NCBI GenBank assembly: GCA_028583685.1
Contig: JAMXIF010000003.1
Span: 57,762,471-57,826,470, forward strand
From: Petaurus breviceps papuanus
Taxonomy: Eukaryota > Chordata > Mammalia > Diprotodontia > Petauridae
DNA: 64,000 bases
Reading direction: 5' to 3'
The translations under genes were made by a program, and so were the position numbers. Shown here piece by piece: positions 34,360 to 46,439 of this stretch. A model generated the notes under the pieces. The model saw only the letters and a list, made by a program, of their open reading frames with translations. It was not told the origin of the DNA and did not search any database. Every line of letters starts with the position of its first letter. Within the stretch, counting starts at the first letter, position 1.

Positions 34360-36299
34360 TGTGGGTGTGTACACATAGTCATATGTATGTGTGTACATCT
34401 ATATACATGTGTGTGTGTGTGTATATATACACACATACGTGTGTGCATGTTCTTTATATATCTTGGATACCAGATCTTTATTTCAGAAATTTGATGTAAA
34501 ATCAGATTCATGACTGTCAGAAGGGTTATTCAAGAGAAAAAAAAATACACACACACACAAACACACCCTCTTATAACACTCCCTATGACTGAAGAAACAA
34601 TTTCATTTTGGAGTTAACTACTAAGAACAAAAATATTACAGAGGAAAATATTGAAAATAGGCTCCATAGCATTGTTTCCTAATGATAAGAGTGGAGGGGG
34701 TGAAGAATAGTTGCTGCCATATTACTTATGAGTGGTTAAAAGAGGGAGATAAGGGACAAGATTAGCCTTCCATACGAGAAATTTTTAAGTATATCCCATC
34801 TGAGTGCTTCAGCATGGTTACGGCAGTATACCTTTATTTCAGACAAAAATTGACACAATAAATTAAATTAGCTCATTCCAATCAATCAATTAATCTTTCA
34901 TGTAAAAATTCTAATAACCCAGCTTCCTCAAGCGATACAATGCTGCCCTCCACACTCCATCCTTTTCTCCTACCAGTAGTAAGATCCGGTTTTGATCCAG
35001 TTGTCACTCCTTGTTTCCAGCAAATCATGTGCAACTGATTAACAGTTCAGTTGATCAATAATCATTTACTCAGTGCCTACTACATGTCTGACACTGTACT
35101 GAAACACAGGACAAACATCTTGACCAACATCAAAAAGTATAAGTGTTATATAGCTGGGCTTATAACTCTGTGCTTTATTTCCTAGTGCAGTGTCTCTTTT
35201 AATTTTGATTGTTATTACCATCACAATCCCATAAATTAAGCAAAAGCAAAACATGAATTTCAAGGATTGCAAAATTACACAACCCACTACAAATATTTTA
35301 GCAACAGAATTCAGGAGAAGATAATAGAAATCTATATTTTAAAAAAAGGAATAGCATCTCAGGATATAAAAGTCAACAGCAAAAAAGTATATTCTTTTTC
35401 TTAGTTATATTTTTATTTAACCCAATGAGTCAAACTATATTTTTCATCCAGAGTTAACTCCATTCCACATTTTACATGTTTAAAATTGCTATAGCTTTAA
35501 TTACAATAGGTAAATGATTCTTGTTAATATAATAGTGCTTCCCAATCAGCAGAGTAGAGTTAGTTTTTAAACCCTAAAGTTTCATTGGTATATTTCTAGG
35601 TCATTTCTTGAAGTCATTCCCCTCACCTCCTTTCTAATCAAACTCTGATATTTGCTAGGATTCGGGGGACTTTATTATCAGTATAGAAGGACTCTTTCAC
35701 TATCCCATACACAAACTGTTTGTGATCCCTGCTTTAGGATATATGTGTGTGTATGAATTTGTGTAAACCCATATATCACTGATTTATATATAATTTTGTT
35801 TATATCTATTTACATATATGCATATACATATAGGTATGCAAACATTCATATAGGTGTTAATGTGCAATATGGAGCATATGTTGATTTACATATACACAGG
35901 ATGTATGTATGCGCATATGCACACTTATATAATTTAGATCTTTCTAATATAATATAGTAATATTAGCATTAGGGGAAGAGAAGTGTGGGGATAAGATGGG
36001 TCTAGTCCTGTCTTCCCTAAACTGATGACAGGCTAGGGAAATCTGAATGGGAAAATGCACTTCTTTGAGGCAAAAATATAATTTTTCTAAATTAGCACAT
36101 TGAAGTAAAACTAGTGTACATATCTTAAATCACCTAGAGAATATTTTTTAAACATAAGTAGTTATTTTAAAGATGAAAGCTTATTTTACTTTTTTTGCTA
36201 TTGTTTTTAATGACAAGTTTATTCTAACTCATTATTCTCCATATCCAAAAAGGATAACAGATAAGAAATTTAGGTTTGGTTTTAAAAATAGCATCTTGT
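34360..36299. other. Mostly unassigned, AT-rich
   Basis: A short reversed L2/MIR-type end at about 35050-35110 ('tttactcagtgcctactaca') and TA/TG-rich runs at about 35740-35930 are all I can name. No gene. Confidence 0.35.
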
Positions 36300-36590
36300 T
36301 GGTTTACCACCTGTAGAAGAATTAGAATAAACTACCAAAAGAGGTTTGTGAAATCCATCCTGTTCAATTTAAAGGTGAGTGATCTTGTGTCAGAGCAATT
36401 TAGTATATGGCCCAAAGTCAGAAACATAACTATCAGAACCAGTTCTCTCCCATCCCAGTCCACAGTTCTTTCTAATGAAACCTTATTAAAATTCCCTGAA
36501 GAGGCATACTTTATGCTATTGTTTGTACCCCAAGCACCTAACACAACACTTTTCATATCACTGAAATGTAGCTATTGCTTAATCGTTTCC
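36300..36590 (+). mobile_element. Decayed CR1/L3 and L2 tails, sense
   Basis: 'attagaataaactaccaaaa' (36315) resembles the CR1/L3 3' coding end. 'accccaagcacctaacacaa' and 'agctattgcttaatcg' (36527-36587) resemble an L2 terminus. The 117-codon ORF covering them has no domain and is a by-product. Confidence 0.4.
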
Positions 36591-36710
36591 TTTAAGAGTT
36601 CCATATATCTAACAATCACCTTTATATGAATAGTACAAATGATAGTTTTCTCAATTCCATATAACAAGGAATTTCCATGCTACCCAAAATCAATCTCCTT
36701 CTAACAGAAT

Positions 36711-36870
36711 CTTTTTTTTTGTTTTGCTTTTTGGAGGGCAATTGGAGTTAAGTGACTTGCCCAAGGTAACATGGCTAGTTTTTGTGTTAATTGTGTCTAA
36801 GGTCGGATTTGAACTCAGGTCCTCCGGACTCCAGAGGGAGTGCTCTATTCACTGTACCACCTAGCCATTC
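36711..36870 (-). repeat. WSINE-like SINE with target-site duplication
   Basis: Reversed WSINE: 'ggagttaagtgacttgccca', 'ggatttgaactcaggtcctc', 'tattcactgtaccacctagc'. 16-bp duplication 36695-36710 and 36871-36886 with one mismatch. Confidence 0.85.
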
Positions 36871-36974
36871 CTCCTTCTGACAGAATTTCACTAGGATGAA
36901 TTGAATATGTAATAGTTGCTGTAAATAGTAGGAGCAGAAGTAGAAGTAGGAGGAGTAATAGTAATAATGGTGGT

Positions 36975-37247
36975 AGTGGTGGTATTGCTTATATTTATAT
37001 TCTTATATATATATATATAATATATTGCTTATATTTATATAGTGCAAAATGTGCAAAAAACTTTACATGTTATCTCATTTGATCCTCCTAACAATTCTGT
37101 GAGATAATTACTACTATTATCCTCATTTTATGAAGAAATAAAGACTGAGATTGAATGATTTGTCCAGGATGGTACAGCTAATGTTAAGGCAGAATGTGAA
37201 CTCAGGGCCTCGACCTCAGATTTAGTTCTCTTTCCACATCACCCCTC
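36975..37247 (-). repeat. MIR/THER1-type SINE, antisense
   Basis: 'aacttt acatgttatctcat', 'ttgatcctcctaacaattct', 'tatcctcattttatgaagaa' in reversed MIR order. At its left end an 'attgcttatatttatat' unit occurs twice (36985 and 37023) around a TA run. Confidence 0.75.
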
Positions 37248-37430
37248 TGTCACTTACTAGATGTGTGACTTCTCACCATTGACTTCATATTTCTCAGCCT
37301 CAATTTTCTTACCTAGGAAATAGTTAATATTACTGCCTGGCCTGCTTAACTTTTCGAGAAATATCAACTGAGATTACCTATAAGAACACACAGGGCAATT
37401 ATAAAGCACTATTTAAATATCAACTATTGT
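37248..37430 (+). repeat. MIR, sense
   Basis: 'tcacttactagatgtgtgac', 'ctcagcctcaattttcttac', and the 3' part '...caattataaagcactattt'. Lies back to back with the antisense SINE at 36975-37247. Confidence 0.7.
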
Positions 37431-37702
37431 TTTGATATGTTTAAAAAATGGAAATGCAAAACAAAAGCAGAGATTCTTCAAGTCAATGGAAGAAAATTTC
37501 AAAATATTTTCTTGTCTTATTTTAAATACGAATTAACATTCGTTCTAATCCAATTGATGTCTTTCCACACATTCCATTTGACTCATTTTTCTTACTGGTA
37601 TGCTCTGGGAGAAGTAACCTCTCTATCCCTGCTACTAATATTGTGGAAGGACAGTTACAAATGAAAGTGGGCTTGAGCTGGCATTTAGTACAAGTTTCCT
37701 GC

Positions 37703-37932
37703 TTCTTGTTCATTAGTTTCAGTTGTGTCTGACTCTGTGATCACATATAGGGTTTTCTTAGCAAAGATATTGAAGTAGTTCGCCATTTCCTTCTCCAGTT
37801 TATTTTATTAATGAGAAAACTGAGGCAAACCATTTTAAGTGACTTGCCTTAGTACATGTCTGAGGCTGAATTTGAACTCAAGGCTTCCTAAATCAGCCTG
37901 GTACTCTATCTGCTGTGCCACTTAGCTGCCCT
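37703..37932 (-). repeat. MAR1-like SINE, antisense
   Basis: Tail 'cagttgtgtctgactctgtg', 'agggttttcttagcaaagat', 'ccatttccttctccagttta', head 'tgctgtgccacttagctgcc'. Confidence 0.85.
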
Positions 37933-37979
37933 TCTTTTCCTTCTAGCAATGCCACTTTGAAAAATCAGAAGGTATTATG

Positions 37980-38455
37980 ATTCCTTACTGGGAGAATGGC
38001 AAAACAGATTTTATTATAGGAATGTAATGGAATACATTAGTTTGCTTTAAGAAATTATGAATATCATGAATGAAGAGAAGCATAAACCCATACAAAAATG
38101 CAAAATGAAAGAAGTATAATCAGGGAAATAATATGGAAAATTACTATAATGGAAATGGAATGAACAACAATGAAAATTATTCAAAAATGAATAATGCAAA
38201 GTCATACTGATAAAGTATAATCCTGAAGATATGAGACATCCTCATCTCTTTGCAAAAGTAGGGAAATTGTCATTGTGGACCTTCTTGTGACATTAGAATT
38301 TTTTGATATTTTGGTTAGTTTTGCTGAACTTTATCCTTTTTTATTTATTATAAAGATTGACTCACAGAGAGAGTTTGAAGGGAAGGATAAAGTAGGTAAC
38401 TTAGATGATATGAAAACAAAATAGGTCAAATCAATTATATTTTAAAAAGACAGAA
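37980..38455 (+). mobile_element. L1 3' end, sense
   Basis: ORF2 end ('gaatgtaatggaatacatta', 'agaaattatgaatatcatga') and 3' UTR ('catctctttgcaaaagtagg', 'gttagttttgctgaacttta') match the same regions of the L1 at 14535-15420. Ends in an A-rich stretch. Confidence 0.7.
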
Positions 38456-38989
38456 GTGACCATGACTGAAATATTAAGTAAAAGTATTGATCTCACATGA
38501 AGTTGAGTGCAAGGCTGAGCTGCTTATTATACTGAAATAATTACTTAATAAAAAGTACTTTATATTCTAAAAATAGTTAATGTCCTCTTATTTGACATTA
38601 TTCTTAGATGGAGTAGATAATTGGTACTGATTAATGGTACTGATGAATATCTTTCTATCTCAAATAATCTTCTCCAAACAGCCTATATACTTGATAAAAC
38701 CAAGATAAGTCAATACTTTATGCAGAAAACAGTAGTTTTCAAATGCATGTTTAAGCTGGAAGTGAAGTCATCATTATTTAACATTAAAAGCCATTGTCCA
38801 CCCTTTTTCTCTTCTTGATAAATTTTGTTCTCTTGAATTCTGGGAAGTAGCACTTTGCTCCTTATCCTATATTTCTGATCAATCCTTCCATATCTACTTA
38901 CTGACTAATGTGCATTGGAAATGAGTCAGAAATGGTAAATTGGAGCCAGGTTCGAAGGGTCTTGAAAGTCATCCCATTTAATATGTACT

Positions 38990-39284
38990 AAATATTGGTG
39001 GACAATAAGGAAACATAGGTTTAAAGAACATTTTGGAAATGATAGAGAATTCTTATTATAGTAAGCTATTTTAGTAGTATTGCTGAGAAGTACTTAGGGC
39101 CTTGACTAAGGTGGTAGAAGTGGGAATAGAGAGAAGGATATGAAAATAGTTAATTCAACAGAAGAATCCGTAAGACTTGTGGATTCATTAAAGTAGATCA
39201 GGGATAACATGGAGCTAAGCATGACCCTGTGATTACAAACAACATAATAATGAAGAAGAGGCAGATGGTAATGAAAATTAAAGT
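38990..39284 (-). mobile_element. L2 LINE fragment, antisense
   Basis: 'gccttgactaaggtggtaga' and 'atgaccctgtgattacaaac' parallel reversed L2 ORF2. A further piece at about 39560-39630 ('ttttatacatgttgaatttg') belongs to the same element beyond the MIR insertion. Confidence 0.6.
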
Positions 39285-39510
39285 TAACGTGTAATCACTT
39301 TACACATTACATAATGATTTACATTAATTAACTCATATCATCCCAACAACAAACCTGTGAAGTAAGTACCATAGGTCTTATTATCTCAATTTTATAGTTG
39401 AAGAAATGGACGTTCAAAAGGGGTAAATGATTTTTCTGTGGTTGCATAGCTTCTATGTGACCAAGAGAGAATTAGAAGCTGGGTTTTCCCCAAATGCAGT
39501 GTTCTTTTCT
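39285..39510 (-). repeat. MIR, antisense, nested in L2
   Basis: 'aactcatatcatcccaacaa', 'gaagtaagtaccataggtct', 'atctcaattttatagttgaa' in reversed MIR order, flanked on both sides by L2. Confidence 0.75.
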
Positions 39511-39694
39511 GTATGTTAAACTAGGATATTGATGTTGATTTTGGTAGATATAAAATCAAGGAAGGATTAGGGGAAAAATGACAGATTCCATTTTATACAT
39601 GTTGAATTTGAGAAGTATGTGGAATAAAATTCTCGGAATCTATAATCCTGTTATACCTAAAAAAATCCTGTTAAAAACATGGTCACTTGTATCT

Positions 39695-39775
39695 TGAGAG
39701 GCAGTATGGCATCATTGACTAGAGTGCTAATCTAAGATTGAAGAAGATCTGGGTTTAAGTCCCACCTTTGACACA
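39695..39775 (+). repeat. SINE head fragment (MIR-type)
   Basis: 'gaggcagtatggcatcattg' and 'tctgggtttaagtcccacct' form a tRNA-side SINE head that ends at the pyrimidine tract. Confidence 0.6.
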
Positions 39776-39880
39776 TCTTTTCTTTTCTTTTCTGTTTTTC
39801 TTTTCTTTCCTTTTCTTTTCCCTTTTTTCTTTCTTTTCTCTTCTTTTTTCTTTTCTTTTCTCTTATTGGCTTTCTTTTTT
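39776..39880. repeat. (TTTTC)n pyrimidine tract
   Basis: Imperfect TTTTCTTTTC repeats. The ORF of Ser/Phe runs across it is low complexity. Confidence 0.9.
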
Positions 39881-39965
39881 TAGATCATACATGTGTAGTC
39901 ATGTTCAACATAATTACACATCAATCATATTTAAAAGAAGAAACAGCCCAAAAGGGAGAACCACA

Positions 39966-39971
39966 CATATA

Positions 39972-40005
<34 letters not shown>
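39966..40005. repeat. (CA)n microsatellite
   Basis: Pure AC run of about 36 bases. Confidence 0.95.
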
Positions 40006-40007
<2 letters not shown>

Positions 40008-41574
40008 AATGATATCTTTTCTATGTGACTCTTTGAATAACACTTAACCACTTAGTAACTCATTGAAGGTTTCAGACCCTAAATTGTGAAGGTGATGATC
40101 TATATAGGTAGACTGAGTTTCTCACTTAAGAGCTTCTTATACTAAGAAAATTGCAAGTTTCAGGGTTTTTTGTTTATTTTTAAATCTGACATGTTATATT
40201 AATATACAGGCATATCATATATGCAAAGAAAGTGCGTCTTAGATGAAAATTATAATCTGGGTTAAGATCTCGTTAATGGATTAGGACCTGACTGAATCCC
40301 TCTTTTTTATGACTGGATCTTTTATCTGTTTAAAGTGAAACATATCAACAAGTCAAGGACCTGTGATTTTGATGATGCAGAGCCTCCAAGCATGAGAAGT
40401 CCCTCTATCTAAATGAATAACTAGCTGTCTACATCTTATTATCTTAGAAAGTTTTCTGAACCTCTGAGAGGTTAAAGAACTTATCTGTGTTCATACAGCT
40501 AGTGTGAGACATAGGGCTTAAATGGGAGTAACCGATACTCTATCCATTGCACTGTGCTGCTTCTCATATATATACATATATACATACTTTCTCAAATATG
40601 TCTGTCTACATGTGTGTATATATGTGTGCATGTACTTCTTCTTATGAGAATCATAGGCATATGTGTATATGTATATATGTATTTATATAGTAGTGTAAAT
40701 AAAATTATTTGCTTGCATTCTGTGCCCTATGAAATGACATCCTTGACATTCAGTTTGTTATTCATCTGTGAGAACACTGTGTCACACTGGGCTATTGTGT
40801 CAGAATTCAATTGAATATATCTGCCATTTCCCTGCAGAATGGGGTTCCTGGTTTCCCTTAAGCCTTAGCTTTGCTGTCATGCAGGGAGGAGACAGACAGG
40901 CCTTTCCTTGGGCTAACTGGATGCCAAAGTTCCTAAAATAGCCCTGCCTTTTGTTCTACTCTATTCTCCTTTGTCATTTGAGTTCACTGCCTGAATCTAT
41001 GAAATCTCTCTGTTCTTGACAGATTTTCTGGATTTCAGACTTTCTTGCCCCTCTTGCCCCTCTGCCATTTCATAGTCATACTTCCCACATTCACTTACCT
41101 TCACCAGTATGAATTTTGACATCTGGAACTTGGATTAAGCTTGATATTAATCTATACAATCTGTTTTCTGTATCAGCATTTTATAGGTTCTTGGCATTTT
41201 GACGGATACACAGTGCTTGCTTAGGATGCTGTTCATTCTGGGCTCTCTTCCAGATGATCTCCAGTTGTCTATGTCTTTGTTTTCCTTGGTTGTCTCTGAT
41301 ATGACAAACCTTTAAAAGAAATTTTACTCTGAGGATATTTTCTTGAATCAACTATAGAGCTACCATTTTCCCACTCTTAACGTGATCTTGTGAATCATAT
41401 GTCTAAAGTATGTGTCAATTGTGAATGGCATAAACAGATAGTGGTCAAAATTAGATTGTATAGTGCTTAAACAAATTGTAGGGTCACTCAGATTGTTGTT
41501 GTTTTAAATTCTTTTGGTAATATGTTTCAGTACACCTAGAATAAATGACAATGAAAACATTTACAATAAATGTC
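40006..41574. other. Mostly unassigned, with a SINE fragment
   Basis: A reversed MIR-type SINE fragment lies at about 40455-40565 ('tctgagaggttaaagaactt', 'ctatccattgcactgtgctg'), followed by TA/TG repeats (40566-40690). 40800-41480 is comparatively GC-balanced and I recognise no repeat or gene in it. Confidence 0.4.
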
Positions 41575-41675
41575 CTCTCTCTCTCTCTGTGTATATATAA
41601 ATATGTGTGTGTGTGTGTGGTAGGTACACACATATATGTGTGTACATATATATATATATATATGTATGTATGTAT
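41575..41675. repeat. Compound (CT)n/(TG)n/(TA)n microsatellite
   Basis: Successive CT, TG and TA runs with TATG at the end. Confidence 0.9.
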
Positions 41676-41719
41676 GCCTTCATAATTCCACAAAATAGGT
41701 AAAACAACTGATCTCTTAG

Positions 41720-41850
41720 GGTCACAAAGGAAGCCAAGGATCAGAGGACTTTGGTGATTTGCATATTGTTACATAACTAATTAAGGTCAAAGTTCTGTTG
41801 TGACCTCAAGCATTCTAACTTCTACTATAGTGCTCATACTACTGTACCAT
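41720..41850 (-). repeat. MIR-like fragment, antisense
   Basis: 'aagccaaggatcagaggact' and 'aggtcaaagttctgttgtga' with a degraded tRNA-side end. Confidence 0.45.
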
Positions 41851-42524
41851 GAATGTGGTCTCTCTATAAAATGCATGTGTATCTATTTGCCATAATCATC
41901 ACCATTATTATTTTAAGTATTAATATAACATGTTTTCATCTTCAATTAGATTGAAGATGTAAAAGGATCTTATGTTCTTATTTCATTCTTATCTTTTTAC
42001 ATAAGATTTAAATATAAGATATAAATAGTTCTGGGACAATTGCTATCCTTTTATTTTTTTTTAATATGTCTAAATTTTTTTTACACCATTGCCTGGATTG
42101 TTAAAAATAACTCCTTTTTGTAGTTGAATAAAAAACTAGGATGTAAGGTCATCTTATGAAGACTCCCTGAAAATTTCCTTGGCACAGCTCTAATAGCAGA
42201 GAGAACAATAGAGATAATATGAACCTCATCATTTCCCACATGATTTTGATCTTCTCTGCAAGGTCTCTATATTTTTTAAATTTTTTTGTTCTTCCATATC
42301 CATTTTGGATATTATGAGTATTTGATAAATTTATGTCTATTAAAATCACTTTTCAATATTTATCAATCATTATGATGCATATTTTTATTACAATTGTCTC
42401 TGTTGCCACTACTCTCACTGTCCTAGGAGTTACTGAGAATACAAGATGAATAAAGCACAATCTTTGCCCACATGTAGTTTGCCCACATCCAGAAGGCAAA
42501 CTATTTTCTAAGGCAGTCATAAGT

Positions 42525-42690
42525 CAAAAAGTTTTTGTCAAGCACCCACTATGTACCAGGTACTGTGTTAAGGCAGAATATGATAAAGGACTAAAAGTGA
42601 AACCAAAAAGAATCATAATATTGAAAGGGGGCTTAATAAGTTCTTACTATGTTTTAGGCACTGTGTCAAGTGTATACATACATACACATT
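42525..42690 (-). mobile_element. L2/MIR-type 3' ends, antisense
   Basis: 'caagcacccactatgtacca' and 'taagttcttactatgtttta' are two partial reversed termini close together, suggesting two insertions or a duplication. Confidence 0.55.
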
Positions 42691-42867
42691 CACACAGAAA
42701 CATATGTGTATATCCAAGTCCCAGATGTCAAAATGCATACTGGTGAAGGAAGTATAAAGTATGAGACCCAGAATTCCTATCAAGAACAAAAAGATTTCAG
42801 AGATAAAAGCTGTGAACTCAAATGACAGAGGATAGATTAGAATAAAAAGCAGGCTATTCTGTCTTTC

Positions 42868-42912
42868 TCTCTCTCTCTCTGAAGTTAGATAGGTAGATAG
42901 ACAGACAGTAGA
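42868..42912. repeat. (CT)n and (TAGA)n simple repeats
   Basis: CT run followed by GATAGGTAGATAGACAGACAG-type tetramers. Confidence 0.85.
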
Positions 42913-42959
42913 ATCTCTGGCCTCAGAGTGATCACATCCTTATGAGGAAGGCAGCATAT

Positions 42960-44400
42960 AAATAATTCTCTACATGTTGGGTATACATAGTATTTTTTTT
43001 GGTCAATAACTATATATTAAAAGGAAGCAGTGCTATGAGAAGTCTGAGGATAGAGGAAACATTTTGGAATAGCTGCCAGAATGAGTAGGATAATAGATTA
43101 ATTATTATGGTAAAAAGGATCACCTTGCTTTCATGAAGGTCCATTTAGGATTATTAACAAAATATAAGTGGGCTCCATTAGTGTAATTTTGTGATTTTCT
43201 CCAACTCTATTCAGCATCATGTAAATAGAAGTGAGGGTGACAGATAATGGGAGTAATATAAGGTTGGGACTTGGGAAGACATAATTGAAATAGGTAAGGG
43301 GAGCATAGGATTTAAGTGTAGAGGAAAGTATTGATTCACCAGTAAGTTAAAGGAAAGGAGGAAGTGAAGGGTGGGGGATTAGAGGCAATGACGAGGATGA
43401 AGAATAAGTCTTAGAGCTTTAAGGCAGAGGAGGAGATTGAATGATAAATGGTTATGATCAGATAGAGGAATCTGGGGAATCATGAAATACTTGTGAGTGA
43501 CATCAAGATCAAGGCTATGGTCATGTCTGTTTATAGCTGTTGTAGAATAGAGGAGGTTAAAGGAAATGAGATTGATGTACTTCTAATTTTAGTATCTTTG
43601 AATGACTATCAGTGTGTGTTAAATTTCTCTGGTATGATTAAATGAATTGAGGTAAAGAGAAAAACTCTGAGCTAGGCATTTAACAATAACATTTACTAAA
43701 AAGGGAAGAATAGTGTCCTGGGTATAGATAACAACTACAGAATCATGACTGGGTGATGGTTTGAACTGAATGAACCTTGAAAAAAGGAGAAACTTCTTAA
43801 TAATGGTGGTGGTGGGAGATTTTGAAAGATGCATTGGCGACCAAGGAGTATTCCAACTTCCTCACTGAGTAGGTATGGGAGGTATTCTGAGTGAAAGCTC
43901 ATCTGGTACTGAAAAGGGTGAACAGAAATGCTGTTTCACAAAGAAGGATCCAGGTTTCAGTGAGAGTCAGAAGCTGGAAGCAGTGGGAAAGACAAATATT
44001 TAGGATGAAAGCAAGTTTGTTAACTATGGGATACCCATTCCAGAAAACAAATTGGAAGGGGCAGACAGGGAGTAGGTTATTTGGGGTGTAGGATTGAAGG
44101 GGATAGGGGTAAGAAAGGAAGCAGTTGGGAATGGGAACTAAGGTTTGTACAATGACAGTTGGGAGATTAGAATCACTGGGATAGAGATTATAATAAAAAA
44201 AGAGAATTCTAATCAGTGGGTGATCAACAATGTTAATTTCTACAGAACTGTCAAGAAGGATCAGGATTGAAAAAATATAGAATTTTGTTATTCATTTAGA
44301 GAAAAAAATATCAATAGAGTATTAGAGTAGAAGTCATATTGCAAAGGATTAAGTAATTAGAAAATAGAAAGAAAACAGATGTCCCAATTATTAACTGTTA
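42960..44400 (-). mobile_element. L2 LINE relic, antisense, ORF2 5' half
   Basis: Segments such as 'ggatccaggtttcagtgaga', 'gcaagtttgttaactatggg', 'tcatgactgggtgatggttt' follow the reverse complement of the L2 endonuclease-side ORF2. 'aagaaggatcaggattgaaa' (44252) belongs to a more C-terminal piece, so an internal rearrangement or a second copy is likely. Several 60-70 codon ORFs here are shadows. Confidence 0.6.
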
Positions 44401-45039
44401 TCAATTTTGTTGGCATAAGCTAAGAGGTAACCTCCTCTACTAAACCATATTTTTCAGTGTCATTTCATGCTATTCTTAATTATGGCACTTTAGCACACAT
44501 CTGAAATTAATAGTAAATGGTTTTACACTCAAAAGTACTAAGCTACAAGGAAAAAAAAAGGCATTTAATACTTTATGCTGAATTAGCACCATAGTTTCCT
44601 TTTATTTTTTCCCCAGAGATTTTTTAGCTAATTCAATATAGCAAGTTTCAGTGTCCTCATTGGTTATCTGAATTTCATATCTACATAAAATGCCAGTGTT
44701 ACTGAACAACTGCATGAGAAAAAAAAATTTATAAGTTCCCATAGGGAACTAATCTCCGTGTAAGGCACATTGGCTATGGCTATAGGGAATTAATGGAAAG
44801 TTAATGCTATTATTTAAAGTTTTTCATTGTGAGGAGCAAGTAGAATATAATGGCATTTCCCCCAAGAAAATGGCACTTATTAAAATGGTAGTGTCAGGTG
44901 GTGTAATGCCAAGCAAAGGCAACTTCCCAAGGTTCAAAATACCAGCATAGGTGCTCTCCATTTTATTCAGTGAAAAATTAAGAACAGAGAAAATCAAAAT
45001 ATAGCATAATTCAAAATACAGCATTCACCAAGTATAATT

Positions 45040-45180
45040 CAATAATCTCTAAGTACTACTCCACCCCTGGACATTATAATTAATTTAGTCAATCCCAAAG
45101 ACCCACTTCTAAGTACTACTCCACCCCTAGGCTGTATATTCATTTAGTCAACCACAAAGCCCCTCTTCTCAAATGGAGAT
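45040..45180. repeat. Two-copy tandem repeat (about 66 bp) inside the LTR
   Basis: 'taagtactactccacccct' occurs at 45049 and 45110, each followed by a similar 'atttagtcaa..c..aaagccc' segment. A looser third unit follows. Confidence 0.85.
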
Positions 45181-45534
45181 TAGTTTCCAATCATAAGTAA
45201 AGGACATTCATTTGGTCAATCACAGAGCACAAAAAAGTCAAAGTTTCCCACCCTTGGATCACAATTGAATCTACCCCAGAGTTACAACAAGCTTAAGCAC
45301 AGCATTTAATACCCAAAGAGAGGTCTTTTTTTCATCTTTACCCAAGGCAAGTTCTTAGCAGTCTTTGTTCCCGGGGAGACAAAGCTTAGCAAAGCCACAA
45401 GATATATTGCCAGTGTCTTCATTAATTCATTCTCTGTCTACAGAAGAGTCCTAGGACCCCTGAAAACATTAGAAAAAAAATCCTGTCTTCCAGGATTTCT
45501 ATAAACGTACAACAAGAAAATCCTTCTTCAGGGC

Positions 45535-45800
45535 TTCTGAACCAACAGCAAGGTTCCAGGACCTCTACAACAACAGCATTGTCCTTCACCAGTGTACAGA
45601 ATTCCCTCTCTGTCTGCAGAACAATCTCAGGAGCTCTGAACAGCAAGGTTCCAGGACCTCTGCAACAACAGAACTGTCCTTCACCAGTGGACAGAATTCA
45701 GTATCTGTCTGCAAAACAGTCTCAGGAGCACTAAACCAACAGCAAGATCCCAGCACCTCTGCAACAACAGGACTATCTTTCACCAGTGAACAAATCTGGA
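45535..45800. repeat. Three-copy tandem repeat (about 100 bp) inside the LTR
   Basis: Units share 'aacagcaaggttccagga', 'cctctgcaacaacag', 'ccttcaccagtg.acag' and 'tctcaggagc'. They give the minus-strand ORFs at 45422-45846 their repetitive look. Confidence 0.85.
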
Positions 45801-46164
45801 AAAACAACATCAAAACAGACAGACAAATTACCAGCATAACAGACATATCTCCTTAGTCCTTGGCAGCTCTGAGTGGCAGGTCTCAAAAGTCCTGGGCAAC
45901 TCAAACTGGCCCTCAGCAATCCTCTTCATCTCTCTCTCTGCCTCCAAGATGCTTCTTCCCAAAAAAAAGTTCTTCTGCCTCTTTCTTTTCTTGTGACTCT
46001 CTAAATTTATGTCACCAGCTCCTCCCAGTTCAGCACTCTCTTTTCACATCAACAAGTCCATCCCATAAGTGGGATTAACAAGCTCTGGGTTTTAACACAA
46101 TCAATCCAAAAACCAAGCCAATACAGGGGGATCTTTAAATCCCATTACTATTACAGGTGGAATG

Positions 46165-46310
46165 TTGTCATTGTTATTAAATTGGCCTTAGAACCAGGAA
46201 GACTTAAGCACATGTCTTGCCTCTGACAGATGCTGACTCTGTATCCCTGAGCAAGTCCCTGAATTCCTGTGTGCTCTCTAGGCAACCCTCTAATCCTACA
46301 AATTCAAGAG
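46165..46310 (+). repeat. MIR-like SINE, sense
   Basis: 'gccttagaaccaggaagact', 'cttgcctctgacagatgctg', 'ccctgagcaagtccctgaat', 'aggcaaccctctaatcctac' form a decayed tRNA-derived SINE. Confidence 0.6.
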
Positions 46311-46439
46311 CCTATGGAGTTCTTGGTGGTAAGATTTCAGGTGACCATCATTTCCTGGAGGAGGTATGATATTCTGTGGAGTCAAAACCAAGAACAGTCA
46401 CTACAATTTATAAAGCTGTCATGCCTCCCATATGATATC

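Larger units (their letters stand above)
44902..46155 (-). mobile_element. Solo LTR fossil, family B, copy 2, with 5-bp target-site duplication
   Basis: The block runs TGTAATGCC...CTATTACA on the + strand, so it has TG...CA ends and a 6-bp terminal inverted repeat (TGTAAT/ATTACA). It is flanked on both sides by GGTGG (44897-44901 and 46156-46160). The minus strand carries AATAAA near its 3' end (about 44968). Inside are tandem repeats: about 66 bp twice (45050-45180) and about 100 bp three times (45540-45795). No viral genes adjoin it. The 5-bp duplication fits an endogenous retrovirus, age old but younger than the MIR/L2 layer. Confidence 0.85.

Noticed and set aside
36276-36629. 117-codon ORF on the plus strand
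   Set aside because: Covers decayed CR1/L3 and L2 tails. No domain.
39768-40028. Ser/Phe-rich ORF
   Set aside because: Translation of a TTTTC pyrimidine tract and a CA microsatellite.
45540-45800. Regularly spaced repeats suggesting a CRISPR-like array
   Set aside because: Three contiguous ~100-bp imperfect units inside an LTR, with no spacer structure, in a vertebrate genome.
45422-45846. Minus-strand ORFs with repeated peptide, possible repetitive protein
   Set aside because: The repetition comes from the tandem DNA units of the LTR. The frames change between units.
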